NCBI GenBank assembly: GCA_019163375.1
Contig: JAFLKK010000007.1
Coordinates: 62,001-126,000 of the forward strand
Direction: 5' to 3'
Length of the DNA: 64,000 nt
From: Paludibacter sp.
GTDB taxonomy: Bacteria > Bacteroidota > Bacteroidia > Bacteroidales > Paludibacteraceae
The notes beneath the pieces are model-generated. The model saw only the letters and a list, made by a program, of their open reading frames with translations, had not been told where the DNA came from and did no database searches. Both the position numbers and the translations under genes were made by a program. This document shows, piece after piece, positions 45,190 through 53,113 of this stretch (its first letter is position 1; each line of letters begins with the position of its first letter).

Positions 45190-46568
45190 CACCAAACTCC
45201 AACGAAACAATGATTGATGTGGTTGTTATAGGTGCCGGACTCACCGGACTTACTACAGCTCATTACCTGAATAAATTCAACAAAAAATGTATCGTTCTTG
45301 AAAAACAAATCCAGGTAGGAGGAGTCATTCAATCGATAGAAGAAAATGGATTTTTGTATGAAAATGGTCCGAATACGGGAGTTATTGGCAATACTACCGT
45401 GGTGGAACTTTTCGAAGAACTGGCGGGGAAATGTGAGTTGGAAGTGGGTGGAGAGAATGTAAAAAAGAGATTTATTCTAAAAAACGGAAAGTGGGAACAT
45501 CTACCTCAGGGACTTAAAGATGCTGTTAGTACCCCCTTATTTTCAATGAAAGATAAATTCAGAATACTGGGTGAGCCCTTTCGTCCGGCAGGAAAAAATC
45601 CTCATGAAAATTTGGCTTCATTTGTAAAAAGAAGAATGGGGAAAAGCTTTCTGAATTATGCCATCGACCCCTTTATCATTGGCGTGTATGCAGGCGATCC
45701 AAACTATTTGATTCCTAAATACGCCTTGCCCAAACTCTATGATTTGGAGCAAAAATACGGTAGTTTGATTGGTGGTTCGTTTCGGAAAGGATTTCAAAAG
45801 AAAACCGAAGAGGAAAAGAAAGTCAGCAAAAAAGTATTTTCATGCGTTGATGGGTTAGGTTCGCTGACAAAGGCGTTGCACCAATCGGTCGGTTTCGAAA
45901 ATGTCATTTTAGGGGCTGACAATATAACAGTTCAGCCTGCCGAAAGCGGTTATATCATTACGTATCAAAACGCAAACGGAGAAAACTGCACCATCAAAGC
46001 CAACAAGGTGATCAGCACCATCGGCGCTCATGCATTGGCTAAGACACTGCCTTTTATTGAAAAATCAGCAATGAGCAAAATGGATTCATTGCTTTACACC
46101 AAAGTAATTGAATTTGCATTGGGTTGGAATACATGGCCGGGCATTGAACTCGACGGGTTTGGCGGATTAATTCCGTCGCTGGAAAAACGCGACATACTTG
46201 GTGTGCTATACATGTCTTCGTTATTTACAAATCGTGCTCCCGAAGGTGGAGCTTTGCTCTCTATTTTTATGGGTGGCGTCCGTCGTCAGGATCTGATTCA
46301 ACTCGGCGACGCAGAAATCACTCACATAGTGGAGAAAGAATGCAAGGAATTGCTTGGTTTAAATACCTTCTCGCCTGATTTATTCAAAATTATTCGTCAC
46401 AATTGGGCGATTCCGCAATACGGTGTGGAAAGTGGCGAGCGTTTTTCTACCATCGCTCAACTCGAAAAACAATATCCCGGTTTACAAATCGGTGGCAACC
46501 TGCGTAACGGCATTGGCATGGCCGACCGTATCAAACAAGCAAAGGAACTGGCGCAAAACGCACTTTAA
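45186..46568 (+). CDS. hemY: Protoporphyrinogen oxidase, HemY-type flavoprotein
   Basis: FAD-dependent oxidation of protoporphyrinogen IX (sometimes named hemG in annotations). 460 residues. The dinucleotide-binding fold opens VVVIGAGLTGLTTAHYLN and continues with VLEKQIQVGGVIQS. The substrate domain has FVKRRMGKSFLNYAIDPFI and GVYAGDP, and the C-terminal FAD loop ends GLQIGGNLRNGIGMADRI. HemY enzymes usually use O2, which contrasts with the oxygen-independent HemN just upstream; a different acceptor is possible. The gene ends 20 bp from the convergent cobA with no terminator seen. Confidence 0.94.
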   Translation: MTPNSNETMIDVVVIGAGLTGLTTAHYLNKFNKKCIVLEKQIQVGGVIQSIEENGFLYENGPNTGVIGNTTVVELFEELAGKCELEVGGENVKKRFILKNGKWEHLPQGLKDAVSTPLFSMKDKFRILGEPFRPAGKNPHENLASFVKRRMGKSFLNYAIDPFIIGVYAGDPNYLIPKYALPKLYDLEQKYGSLIGGSFRKGFQKKTEEEKKVSKKVFSCVDGLGSLTKALHQSVGFENVILGADNITVQPAESGYIITYQNANGENCTIKANKVISTIGAHALAKTLPFIEKSAMSKMDSLLYTKVIEFALGWNTWPGIELDGFGGLIPSLEKRDILGVLYMSSLFTNRAPEGGALLSIFMGGVRRQDLIQLGDAEITHIVEKECKELLGLNTFSPDLFKIIRHNWAIPQYGVESGERFSTIAQLEKQYPGLQIGGNLRNGIGMADRIKQAKELAQNAL

Positions 46569-46588
46569 TGTTAGAGTAACTCCAGCGT

Positions 46589-47320
46589 TTAAGCCAGTCC
46601 GGTGCGGGAGGAAATCACTTCACCGATCACAATAATAATGGGTGTAGGATAGACGGTTTCGCTGCCGGCAAGTTCCTCAAGTGTACTCAAAAATTCAGTT
46701 TGATCGGGCAAAGACACATTATGCACCAATGCCACCGGAGTTTTCGGATTACGGCCTTCGGCAATGGCTTTGGCAGCTATCTTATGAATGGTAGAGCCCG
46801 CCATAAAGCACACCAACGTGTCGGTGTTGGGCAAATGAACATCGGAAGTATGACCGGTAATAAAGGCCACCGACTTAGCAATTCCCCGCAGCGTTAATGG
46901 TATTTGAGTGAGCGATGCAACAGCAATACCGGTTGAAATTCCGGGGATAACAGACACCTGCACACCACCTTTTTTAAGGAACTCCACTTCTTCACCTCCG
47001 TGAGCAAAGATCATAGAATCACCACCTTTCAGACGTACTACTTCATTACCTTCGAGTGCCGAATTTAAAATCAATTGATTAATTTCCTCCTGCTCATGAC
47101 TGTGACAATGCTTGCGCTTGCCAACATACACTTTCTCCGCTTTATATTTACCCAAAAAATCCTGATCAATCAAGTCGTCATGAAAAATAACATCTGCTTT
47201 CGCTAGTGCTTTATCGCCTGCAATGGTCAATAAATCAGGATCGCCCGGGCCAAAACCAACCAATGTCACCTTTCCATATCCGGTCTGATTTTCTATACTT
47301 TCTTCCTTCAATAAACTCAT
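46589..47320 (-). CDS. cobA: Uroporphyrinogen-III C-methyltransferase (SUMT)
   Basis: SAM-dependent methylation of uroporphyrinogen III at C2 and C7 to precorrin-2, first step of siroheme synthesis for sulfite reductase. 243 residues. Tetrapyrrole-methylase motifs are VTLVGFGPGDPDLLTI, VIFHDDLI, VVRLKGGDSMIFAHGGEEV, VSVIPGISTGIAVAS and LVCFMAGSTIHKIA. There is no fused HemD or CysG domain. It lies 3 bp downstream of an alpha/beta hydrolase gene, and both lie behind the shared sulfur motif (site B), tying this unit to sulfate assimilation rather than cobalamin. Confidence 0.96.
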   Translation of the reverse strand: MSLLKEESIENQTGYGKVTLVGFGPGDPDLLTIAGDKALAKADVIFHDDLIDQDFLGKYKAEKVYVGKRKHCHSHEQEEINQLILNSALEGNEVVRLKGGDSMIFAHGGEEVEFLKKGGVQVSVIPGISTGIAVASLTQIPLTLRGIAKSVAFITGHTSDVHLPNTDTLVCFMAGSTIHKIAAKAIAEGRNPKTPVALVHNVSLPDQTEFLSTLEELAGSETVYPTPIIIVIGEVISSRTGLA

Positions 47321-47323
47321 TTT

Positions 47324-47851
47324 TTATCCCAGCTTTTTCAAAATATCCAAACCCTGCTCCCACTCGCCGTATCCCGACAAATTATTTATATGTCCCGCTT
47401 TGCCAATATTAATAAATTCACTACCCCAATTGTGGGCATAGTATTCAGCCCGCTCAATGCTCATCCATGGATCATTGGTACTGGCTACCAGCGTAGTGCG
47501 AAAGGGAATCCGTTGAGTTGGAGTTTCCTCTATTAAAATATCTTCAGCTCTTTCCCGAATCACATCTACATCCGGAGGAGCCACCAGCAATGCCGCTTTC
47601 ACCGGCCGATTATAGCGTTTTACCCATTCAGCCACTGTGAGACAACCCAAGCTGTGCGCCACTAATACCACCGATTCGGGATCGTATCCGGCAATGGCCT
47701 TATCAATATTTTCAGCCCATTCTGCTATGTCGGGATGCTCCCAATCACGTTGCTGAATTCGGTGAAAATTCGGTTGAGTAGTTTCAATCCATGTCTGCCA
47801 GTGATCGGCACCCGAACCTTGATAGCCGGGTATTATAAAGTAGTTTGTCAT
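47324..47851 (-). CDS. RBBP9/YdeN-family alpha/beta hydrolase
   Basis: A 175-residue small serine hydrolase. It begins NYFIIPGYQGSGADHWQTW, typical of the RBBP9/YdeN family. The nucleophile elbow is LVAHSLGCLTVAEW (Ser in HSLGC). An acid residue is likely in the ASTNDPWMS block, and the catalytic His lies in GKAGHINNLSGYG near the end. Family enzymes hydrolyse small esters in vitro, but native substrates are unknown. What stands out is its position: it is the first gene of a two-gene unit with cobA, directly downstream of the sulfur-operon motif, so it is probably expressed with sulfate assimilation. Confidence 0.88.
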   Translation of the reverse strand: MTNYFIIPGYQGSGADHWQTWIETTQPNFHRIQQRDWEHPDIAEWAENIDKAIAGYDPESVVLVAHSLGCLTVAEWVKRYNRPVKAALLVAPPDVDVIRERAEDILIEETPTQRIPFRTTLVASTNDPWMSIERAEYYAHNWGSEFINIGKAGHINNLSGYGEWEQGLDILKKLG

Positions 47852-47893
47852 ATGCGTTTGAAATTAAGAGTTTAGATGTCCTCTTTGGACGAT

Positions 47894-47963
47894 ACAAAAT
47901 TCCTCAAATTTCAGGGCATACACAATCGCACGCTTATGGTAAATTTATACCTTATTTAGGGTA
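47894..47963 (-). promoter_or_regulatory. Hydrolase-cobA promoter with sulfur-operon motif (site B)
   Basis: GTAAATTTATACC (47939-47951), 8 bp, GGTA (47960-47963) precede, by the same 37 bp as at cysD, a degenerate -7 box GAATTTTGT (minus strand, 47902-47894). A TTG at about 47925-47923 may act as -33. The first transcribed bases carry a small GTCC/GGAC hairpin. Confidence 0.72.
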
Positions 47964-47976
47964 TGGAGATTAGCTT

Positions 47977-48444
47977 TTACAAATGAATTGTCCCGTCTTG
48001 AAACAACTTAGTAATCTGATTACGAATATCAACCGATTGCATGGCGTTTCTACCGTTCGTTCCGACTGAAACGGTAACGTGCTCTTCTTTATGAATTGCC
48101 GGTGATACAAAATCGCACAGCATGGGTGCGTCACATACGCTGGTTAGAATTCCCAGCTCTTCTGCATCTACTTTTATCTGGGCATTCAACTCATGATTAC
48201 CCGTACAAACATAAACCAGAAAGAAACCTTCCAAATCACTTTTTTCGTATTCTTTTTCGATAAAAGTATAGGGCAGTTTTTTTATTTCGTCGGTAAAATC
48301 AGGTGAAATAACGGTTACATTCGTCACAAAACGAGCCATAATAGTTCCTTTGTGAGTTGCCACTTTTCCACCACCAATAAGAAGTATTTTCTTATTGGTT
48401 ACATTGATGGAAATAGGCAGAAATTGTAAATCTTCTCTGGTCAT
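47977..48444 (-). CDS. Precorrin-2 dehydrogenase / sirohydrochlorin ferrochelatase-like protein
   Basis: A 155-residue protein matching the NAD-binding half of CysG and the short YlnF/Met8-type enzymes, which oxidise precorrin-2 to sirohydrochlorin and may insert iron. It begins LPISINVTNKKILLIGGGKVATHKG, with the Rossmann GGGKVA loop. NVTVISPDF, VYVCTGNHELNAQI and FVSPAIHKEEHVTVSVGTNGRNA (in parts) follow. It is shorter than CysG's domain (about 210), since the C-terminal helical dimer part is reduced, as in YlnF. It lies 3 bp after cysI, whose product needs siroheme, so its role is well supported. Confidence 0.9.
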   Translation of the reverse strand: MTREDLQFLPISINVTNKKILLIGGGKVATHKGTIMARFVTNVTVISPDFTDEIKKLPYTFIEKEYEKSDLEGFFLVYVCTGNHELNAQIKVDAEELGILTSVCDAPMLCDFVSPAIHKEEHVTVSVGTNGRNAMQSVDIRNQITKLFQDGTIHL

Positions 48445-48447
48445 TGA

Positions 48448-50151
48448 TTAATTATGAAAATTCAAACCGGCTGTAGTAGCTTTAATATACTCTTTACGAA
48501 TAACAAAATCACCAAAGTGCTCATCCGTAGTTCTATTTTTAGCAAAGTCTTCCAAAATAGGAGTAAGCGCTGCAATAATTTCGTCTTCCGAAAGCATTTC
48601 TTTGTACAGTTTATTCAATCGGTCACCGGTAAAACTGGCTCCCAGGTACAAATTGTAACGCCCCGGTGCCCTGCCTACGAAAGCTATCTCGGCTAGAAAT
48701 GGTCGACCGCAACCGTTAGGACATCCCGTCATACGAATGCTGATAGGCACTTGCAGTAAATCGTTTGCGGCTAAAATCTTGTCTATTCTGTCCACAAGTG
48801 AAGGCAAATAACGTTCTGCTTCGGCAAAAGCCAGCGCACAAAGCGGTAAAGCCGCACAAGCAATCGAATTCTGACGAAGTTGCGAAAGACTGTTTCCGTC
48901 TACAATTTTGTAATCTTTGAGTATCTTTTCAACAACAGGTTTCTGTTGTTCAGTCACTTGTGCAACAACCACATTCTGATTACCGGTAAGAATAAAAGTG
49001 CCGCTATGAATTTTGGCAATTTCGCGGATAGCAGTTTTTGCCAAATATCCGTTTTTATCTACTAACTTTCCTCCTTCGACAAAAACACCGTAATGCCAAA
49101 GTCCGTCTTCGCTTTTTATCCAGCCATATTTATCGCCCAGCGTTACGAATTTATAAGCTTTCGACGGTTCTAATTTCAAACCGTGCGTACGTTCCAATTC
49201 CGAACGGAAGAAATCTAAGCCAACGCGATCAATCGTATATTTCAACCGTGCATTTTTGCGCTCGGAGCGGTTACCATGGTCGCGCTGAAAAACAAGTACA
49301 GCTTCGGCTGCCTCCACTATTTTCTCTTTCGGGAAATAACCAGCCACATCGGCTACGCGAGGATAAGTGGCATTGTTTCCAAAAGTATAAGCCATACCAC
49401 CACCTACTGTAAGGTTGTAGCCAAGTAATTTTCCATTTTCAACAATGGCAATAAAGCCTAAATCGTTCGACAATACATCGGTATCATTGCGAGGGGGAAT
49501 GGCCATCGCTATTTTGAATTTGCGCGGCAGGTAATGCTTTCCGTAAAGTGGTTCTTCTTCCTTTTCGCCACCTTCAATCAATTTTCCGTCCAGCCATATT
49601 TCATGATACGCATTTGTTTGTGGAGTGAGATGTGCCGAAATGCGCTTAGCATCTTCTGCCACTTCGCCATGTACCGGCGACTCGAATGGATTGGCCGAGC
49701 TCATCACGTTACGGTTTACATCACCACAAGCAGCAATAGTATCGAGCAAAGACTGATTGATTTCTTTTATCGTTGTTTTCAAGTTTCGCTTCAACACACC
49801 ATGAAACTGAAATGCCTGACGAGTAGTCAACTTCAGTGTTTTATCGGCATATTTGTCTGATAGTTCATCCATAGCCAACCATTGTTGCGCTGTGGTAACT
49901 CCACCGGGTACACGCACACGGATAAGGAAGCTGTAGAGCGGTTCCAGTTTCTGACGTTTACGCTCTTCATCCAAATCACGATCCTGTTGTTGGTACGTAC
50001 CATGAAATTTAATCAGAATCTGATCATCCGTGCGGATTGATCCGGTTAGAGGATCGCTCAAACTCTCTTTTATCGTACCTCGCAAGTAGTTGCTGTTTTC
50101 TTTTAGAATCTCAACCGATGAAGGTTCCTGTGAATTATTGGGTTTGTCCAT
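48448..50151 (-). CDS. cysI: Sulfite reductase hemoprotein beta subunit
   Basis: Siroheme/[4Fe-4S] subunit that reduces sulfite to sulfide with six electrons from CysJ. 567 residues. Two ferredoxin-like/SiR half-domains are present, the first with TTAQQWLAMDEL, LKLTTRQAFQFHGVLKRNLK and CGDVNRNVM. The four cluster-binding Cys lie in SIACAALPLCALAFAEAER and TGCPNGCGRPFLAEI near 430-480. An N-terminal stretch (residues 1-40) is poorly conserved. The order cysJ-cysI-precorrin-2 dehydrogenase, with a 36-bp gap to cysJ and 3 bp to the next gene, makes this the core of the sulfite-reduction operon. Confidence 0.97.
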   Translation of the reverse strand: MDKPNNSQEPSSVEILKENSNYLRGTIKESLSDPLTGSIRTDDQILIKFHGTYQQQDRDLDEERKRQKLEPLYSFLIRVRVPGGVTTAQQWLAMDELSDKYADKTLKLTTRQAFQFHGVLKRNLKTTIKEINQSLLDTIAACGDVNRNVMSSANPFESPVHGEVAEDAKRISAHLTPQTNAYHEIWLDGKLIEGGEKEEEPLYGKHYLPRKFKIAMAIPPRNDTDVLSNDLGFIAIVENGKLLGYNLTVGGGMAYTFGNNATYPRVADVAGYFPKEKIVEAAEAVLVFQRDHGNRSERKNARLKYTIDRVGLDFFRSELERTHGLKLEPSKAYKFVTLGDKYGWIKSEDGLWHYGVFVEGGKLVDKNGYLAKTAIREIAKIHSGTFILTGNQNVVVAQVTEQQKPVVEKILKDYKIVDGNSLSQLRQNSIACAALPLCALAFAEAERYLPSLVDRIDKILAANDLLQVPISIRMTGCPNGCGRPFLAEIAFVGRAPGRYNLYLGASFTGDRLNKLYKEMLSEDEIIAALTPILEDFAKNRTTDEHFGDFVIRKEYIKATTAGLNFHN

Positions 50152-50187
50152 TTTAAGTCTGTATTTTTTTGTTTACTTGCCTACTGA

Positions 50188-52041
50188 TCAATACACATCC
50201 AATTGCAATCTTTTCTCTTTTTGCAAATTGTCTACATATTCCAGTGCTTTTTCTTTGCTCAACACACCGTGCTTTTCTACTATTTTCGTCAACGTATGCT
50301 GTACATCGCCTGCCATTTTTTTCATATCGCCACAGATATAAACATGTGCTCCTTCTTCGAGCCATTGAAATACTTCGGCAGCATTTTCCTGTAACTTGTC
50401 CTGAACGTACAGCTTTTTATCTCCGTCACGCGAGAAAGCCACATCCATTTTTGTCAATGCTCCCGATTTCAGGAAACCCTGCCATTCGGTTTGGTACAAA
50501 AATTCTGTTTCAAAATTACGATTCCCAAAAAACAACCAACTTTTGCCCTTATTATCGGCAAGATCCCGGTGTTGAACAAAAGCACGGTAAGGTGCAATGC
50601 CTGTTCCTGCTCCCACCATGATAATCGGTGTTTCATCATTTTCGGGCAAGCGGAATCCGGGGTTTGATTCTATGAAAACCGGTACCTTTTCATCGTCAAC
50701 CGACAAATCGGATAAGAATGTTGAACAAGTTCCTTTCTTATGACGACCGGCATTATGATACTGCACTACGCCCACCGTAAGGTGTAATTCTCCCGGACAA
50801 GCCTTAGGGCTCGACGAAATAGAATAATAACGCGGTTGCAACGGACGTAGAATCTTTATCAGGTTCTCGGCAGTTACCTCTGCCGGATAGTCTTGCAACA
50901 AATCTACAATATCCCGGCCATCCAGGTATTCTTTAAATTTATCGGGGTTTTCCGACAATTCCTTCAATTTTTCATTCGGGTAGGTCTCCAGATAACGGTT
51001 CACTACATCAATGGTAATTTTCGACAGTTCCACATTCTTGTGAAGTGCTGTTTCCAACTTTTTCTCCACTTCGTTAAAGACCACAAAATCGCCGGCATTT
51101 AAACCGGTTACCGCCAACACCTCACTTACCAGTTCATCCGAATTTAGTGGATAAACACCTGCTGCATCACCCGGTTGATAGTCCAATCCCGGAGCATCTT
51201 CGGTACTTAGTTCAATATGTAGGGTCTGTCGTTTCGAGCCTTTTCCGTGTAATGATATTTTTTCGTACACGGGCGCCAAAAACGGGTTCTTCTTTGTATG
51301 TGTATCGGGTTTTGTTTCTTCTTTAGTTGTTTTGTTAGCCAATAGTCTGAATTGTGGTGCGGCACTAGCTATAACTTCGCCTCCACCAAAAGCAGGAATC
51401 GTTGTTTTCAACCATTCATCAGCCGCAGCTTCAAAGTCCACATCGCAGGCTACACGTGCCACCAACCGTTTTGCACCCAGTTTTTCTAACTGTTCATCAA
51501 AATCTTTTCCCGTTTTGCAAAAATGGAAATAAGACGAATCACCCAAACCAAGCACGGCATAATTAACGCCATCAAGTTTCGGAGCGCGCTTTCCGTAAAT
51601 AAATTCATGCAGCTCTTTAGCCGAAAAAGGCGGAACACCTTCACCATGCGTAGATACGATAACCAACAGATTTTTCTCCGCCTGCAAATCGCGGGTTTTA
51701 TAGTCGGCCATATTTTTCAAGGTCGCTTTAATGCCCTGCTCAGTTGCCAGTTTCAATGCTTTTTTAGCCAGTCCTTCACCGTTACCGGTACGCGAACCGT
51801 ACAAAATAGTCAGCGTAGGCTGCCCACTGCCGGAACTCACCACAGCTTCAGTAGCAACTGCTGCTGTAGATTGTGATTGTACTTCACTCACACCCTGTCC
51901 CTGAGCCGATAGTCCTGCAAGGTAACCGGATATCCATGCTACCTGAGATGGGTTAAGCGTAGCTACAAAGCTAGTAAAAAGTTCCAGTTGATCACTCGAT
52001 AATGATCCATTTAATTTTATACTCATCCTTTTAATTTTCAA
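50188..52041 (-). CDS. cysJ: Sulfite reductase [NADPH] flavoprotein alpha subunit
   Basis: Diflavin reductase that feeds NADPH electrons to CysI. 617 residues. A flavodoxin domain (about 75-215) has LTILYGSRTGNGEGLAKKAL and the FMN loop STHGEGVPPFSA. It is followed by an FAD-binding connecting region (RYYSISSSPKACPGELHLTVGVV), and an NADPH domain with MVGAGTGIAPYRAFVQHRD, YICGDMKKMAGDV and a C-terminal aromatic Tyr (QLDVY). The opening 50 residues match the CysJ N-terminal helix (LSSDQLELFTSFVATLNPSQ). It lies 65 bp after the DUF2061 gene. Confidence 0.97.
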   Translation of the reverse strand: MKIKRMSIKLNGSLSSDQLELFTSFVATLNPSQVAWISGYLAGLSAQGQGVSEVQSQSTAAVATEAVVSSGSGQPTLTILYGSRTGNGEGLAKKALKLATEQGIKATLKNMADYKTRDLQAEKNLLVIVSTHGEGVPPFSAKELHEFIYGKRAPKLDGVNYAVLGLGDSSYFHFCKTGKDFDEQLEKLGAKRLVARVACDVDFEAAADEWLKTTIPAFGGGEVIASAAPQFRLLANKTTKEETKPDTHTKKNPFLAPVYEKISLHGKGSKRQTLHIELSTEDAPGLDYQPGDAAGVYPLNSDELVSEVLAVTGLNAGDFVVFNEVEKKLETALHKNVELSKITIDVVNRYLETYPNEKLKELSENPDKFKEYLDGRDIVDLLQDYPAEVTAENLIKILRPLQPRYYSISSSPKACPGELHLTVGVVQYHNAGRHKKGTCSTFLSDLSVDDEKVPVFIESNPGFRLPENDETPIIMVGAGTGIAPYRAFVQHRDLADNKGKSWLFFGNRNFETEFLYQTEWQGFLKSGALTKMDVAFSRDGDKKLYVQDKLQENAAEVFQWLEEGAHVYICGDMKKMAGDVQHTLTKIVEKHGVLSKEKALEYVDNLQKEKRLQLDVY

Positions 52042-52106
52042 ATTAATCCCCCGTAAAACAAATTGAGAACCTTTAAGTTGTCAATCTGCATAATAATTAT
52101 TCCTGT

Positions 52107-52337
52107 TTATATTTGATAATCTATCGGTGTTTCAACAATCTTCCCGATTTTTATCTTATTCCAAAGTCGTTCGTGAAAGTAGTATAGCGTTATCTTGGTG
52201 AGTATCTCCACTCCACTAATAGAAATAGCTGTTTTGACCTGACCGGTTATCAGAAATGAAATAACAAAAGTGTCGATGGTACCTGTCAGACGCCACGACA
52301 CGGATTTAAGCAGACTTCTATAGTTTTTCTCTTTCAT
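52107..52337 (-). CDS. DUF2061 membrane protein
   Basis: A 76-residue protein of the DUF2061 family: EKNYRSLLKSVSWRLTGTID at the start, then two hydrophobic segments (TFVISFLITGQ; TAISISGVEILTKITLYYF) and HERLWNKI near the end. The Ser-Trp-Arg and His-Glu-Arg-x-Trp blocks are the family's conserved marks. Its function is unknown, but DUF2061 genes recur beside sulfate-assimilation genes. Here it is the first gene of the operon with cysJ and cysI and sits behind the best copy of the sulfur-operon palindrome, so a role in sulfur-compound transport or sensing is plausible. Confidence 0.9.
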   Translation of the reverse strand: MKEKNYRSLLKSVSWRLTGTIDTFVISFLITGQVKTAISISGVEILTKITLYYFHERLWNKIKIGKIVETPIDYQI

Positions 52338-52370
52338 GCGAAGCAGAGTTTTTAGTTGTATTTTCCTGAT

Positions 52371-52449
52371 GCAAAATTAGACCATATACGAGCCATATAC
52401 CATACCCACATAGAGGTAAATCTATACCATAATCATGGTATAGATTTAC
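52371..52449 (-). promoter_or_regulatory. DUF2061-cysJI promoter with perfect sulfur-operon palindrome (site C)
   Basis: GTAAATCTATACC (52416-52428) and its exact reverse complement GGTATAGATTTAC (52437-52449) flank an 8-bp spacer. The left arm starts 37 bp from the -7 box TAATTTTGC (minus strand, 52379-52371). A direct repeat CCATATAC occurs twice in between (52382-52389 and 52393-52400). No TTTG lies at -33. This is the reference copy of the motif. Confidence 0.85.
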
Positions 52450-52765
52450 ATAATCAATTGTATCCCTGATTTTTACAATCAGTAAATTTATTGTACTTTG
52501 TAATTATTCTATTTTTTGGAATATTCATGCAAAGAAAAGCAAGATTCGTGAATCAGAATACGCATATCCTGCATCACTTGTCGAATAATCGCTTGTCAAA
52601 ACGTATTCCGTAAAGTCAAAGAACAAATTTGATTATTCATTCTCAATGAAGTCATCATATTTAAAAAACATATCCACTACGGTTTGGCTATATTAATGAT
52701 ATTCTGTATGTTTTTGATAATAACAGTCATACAAACAGATATAGTAATCCGTTCGCCCGTTGCAG
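52450..52765. other. Spacer with a possible plus-strand peptide
   Basis: About 315 bp. A -7-like box TACTTTGTA (52494-52502, plus strand) precedes, by 24 bp, a 28-codon frame (52527-52613) coding a basic peptide, MQRKARFVNQNTHILHHLSN and so on. A 36-codon hydrophobic frame ends near 52807. Neither has support beyond position. Confidence 0.25.
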
Positions 52766-52916
52766 ATAAAAAACAAGACTTGCCTGAACAAACAGACAAG
52801 TCTTGACTAAAACTACTAAAAAGAAAATGGCTAAAAATTCTCTTCAACATTTATTCTACTAACTAATACAACAACACTAGCAATTCATTTTTTATACCTC
52901 TGTTTGTTATTGACTT
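52766..52916 (-). ncRNA. Candidate small RNA or cysteine leader
   Basis: A minus-strand interval of about 150 nt bounded by a sulfur-motif-like promoter (site D) and a terminator, with no annotated gene. An AGAGG sequence precedes a mini-ORF ATG-AAT-TGC-TAG (52888-52877), followed in frame by three TGT codons, ATT, AGT and TAG. Four Cys codons in this short stretch, near a sulfur-type promoter and before a terminator hairpin, resemble a leader-peptide attenuator, or the RNA may act in trans. Not tested here. Confidence 0.4.
52768..52805 (-). terminator. Terminator of the candidate small RNA
   Basis: A perfect 9-bp stem CAAGACTTG/CAAGTCTTG (52774-52782 with 52797-52805) with a 14-nt loop. On the minus strand it is followed by T6. 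It lies about 320 bp upstream of the site C palindrome. Confidence 0.75.
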
Positions 52917-52922
52917 ACTACT

Positions 52923-52980
52923 GCAAAATTACAACAGTTCATCCAATCTCCCTATCACCATATATAGGTAAATTCTAACA
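52923..52980 (-). promoter_or_regulatory. Half-site of the sulfur-operon motif with orphan promoter (site D)
   Basis: The -7 box TAATTTTGC (minus strand, 52931-52923) is identical to those of cysD and DUF2061-cysJI. Starting 37 bp upstream is GTAAATTCTAACA (52968-52980), which keeps the first six bases of the motif; the GGTA half is missing. No annotated gene follows. Confidence 0.55.
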
Positions 52981-53113
52981 CGCATATCCCCACTATAAAT
53001 GATAAATAGAAGCTTAGTTCCACTTTGCTGAACACTTCCACCAATTTTGCTGTTTGAAGTGATAGTATTTAATCCTATTATCAACCACCAGAAATGGCTT
53101 ATTCAATTATACT

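Noticed and set aside
46569-46588. Terminator between convergent hemY and cobA
   Set aside because: The 20-bp gap holds no stem-loop.
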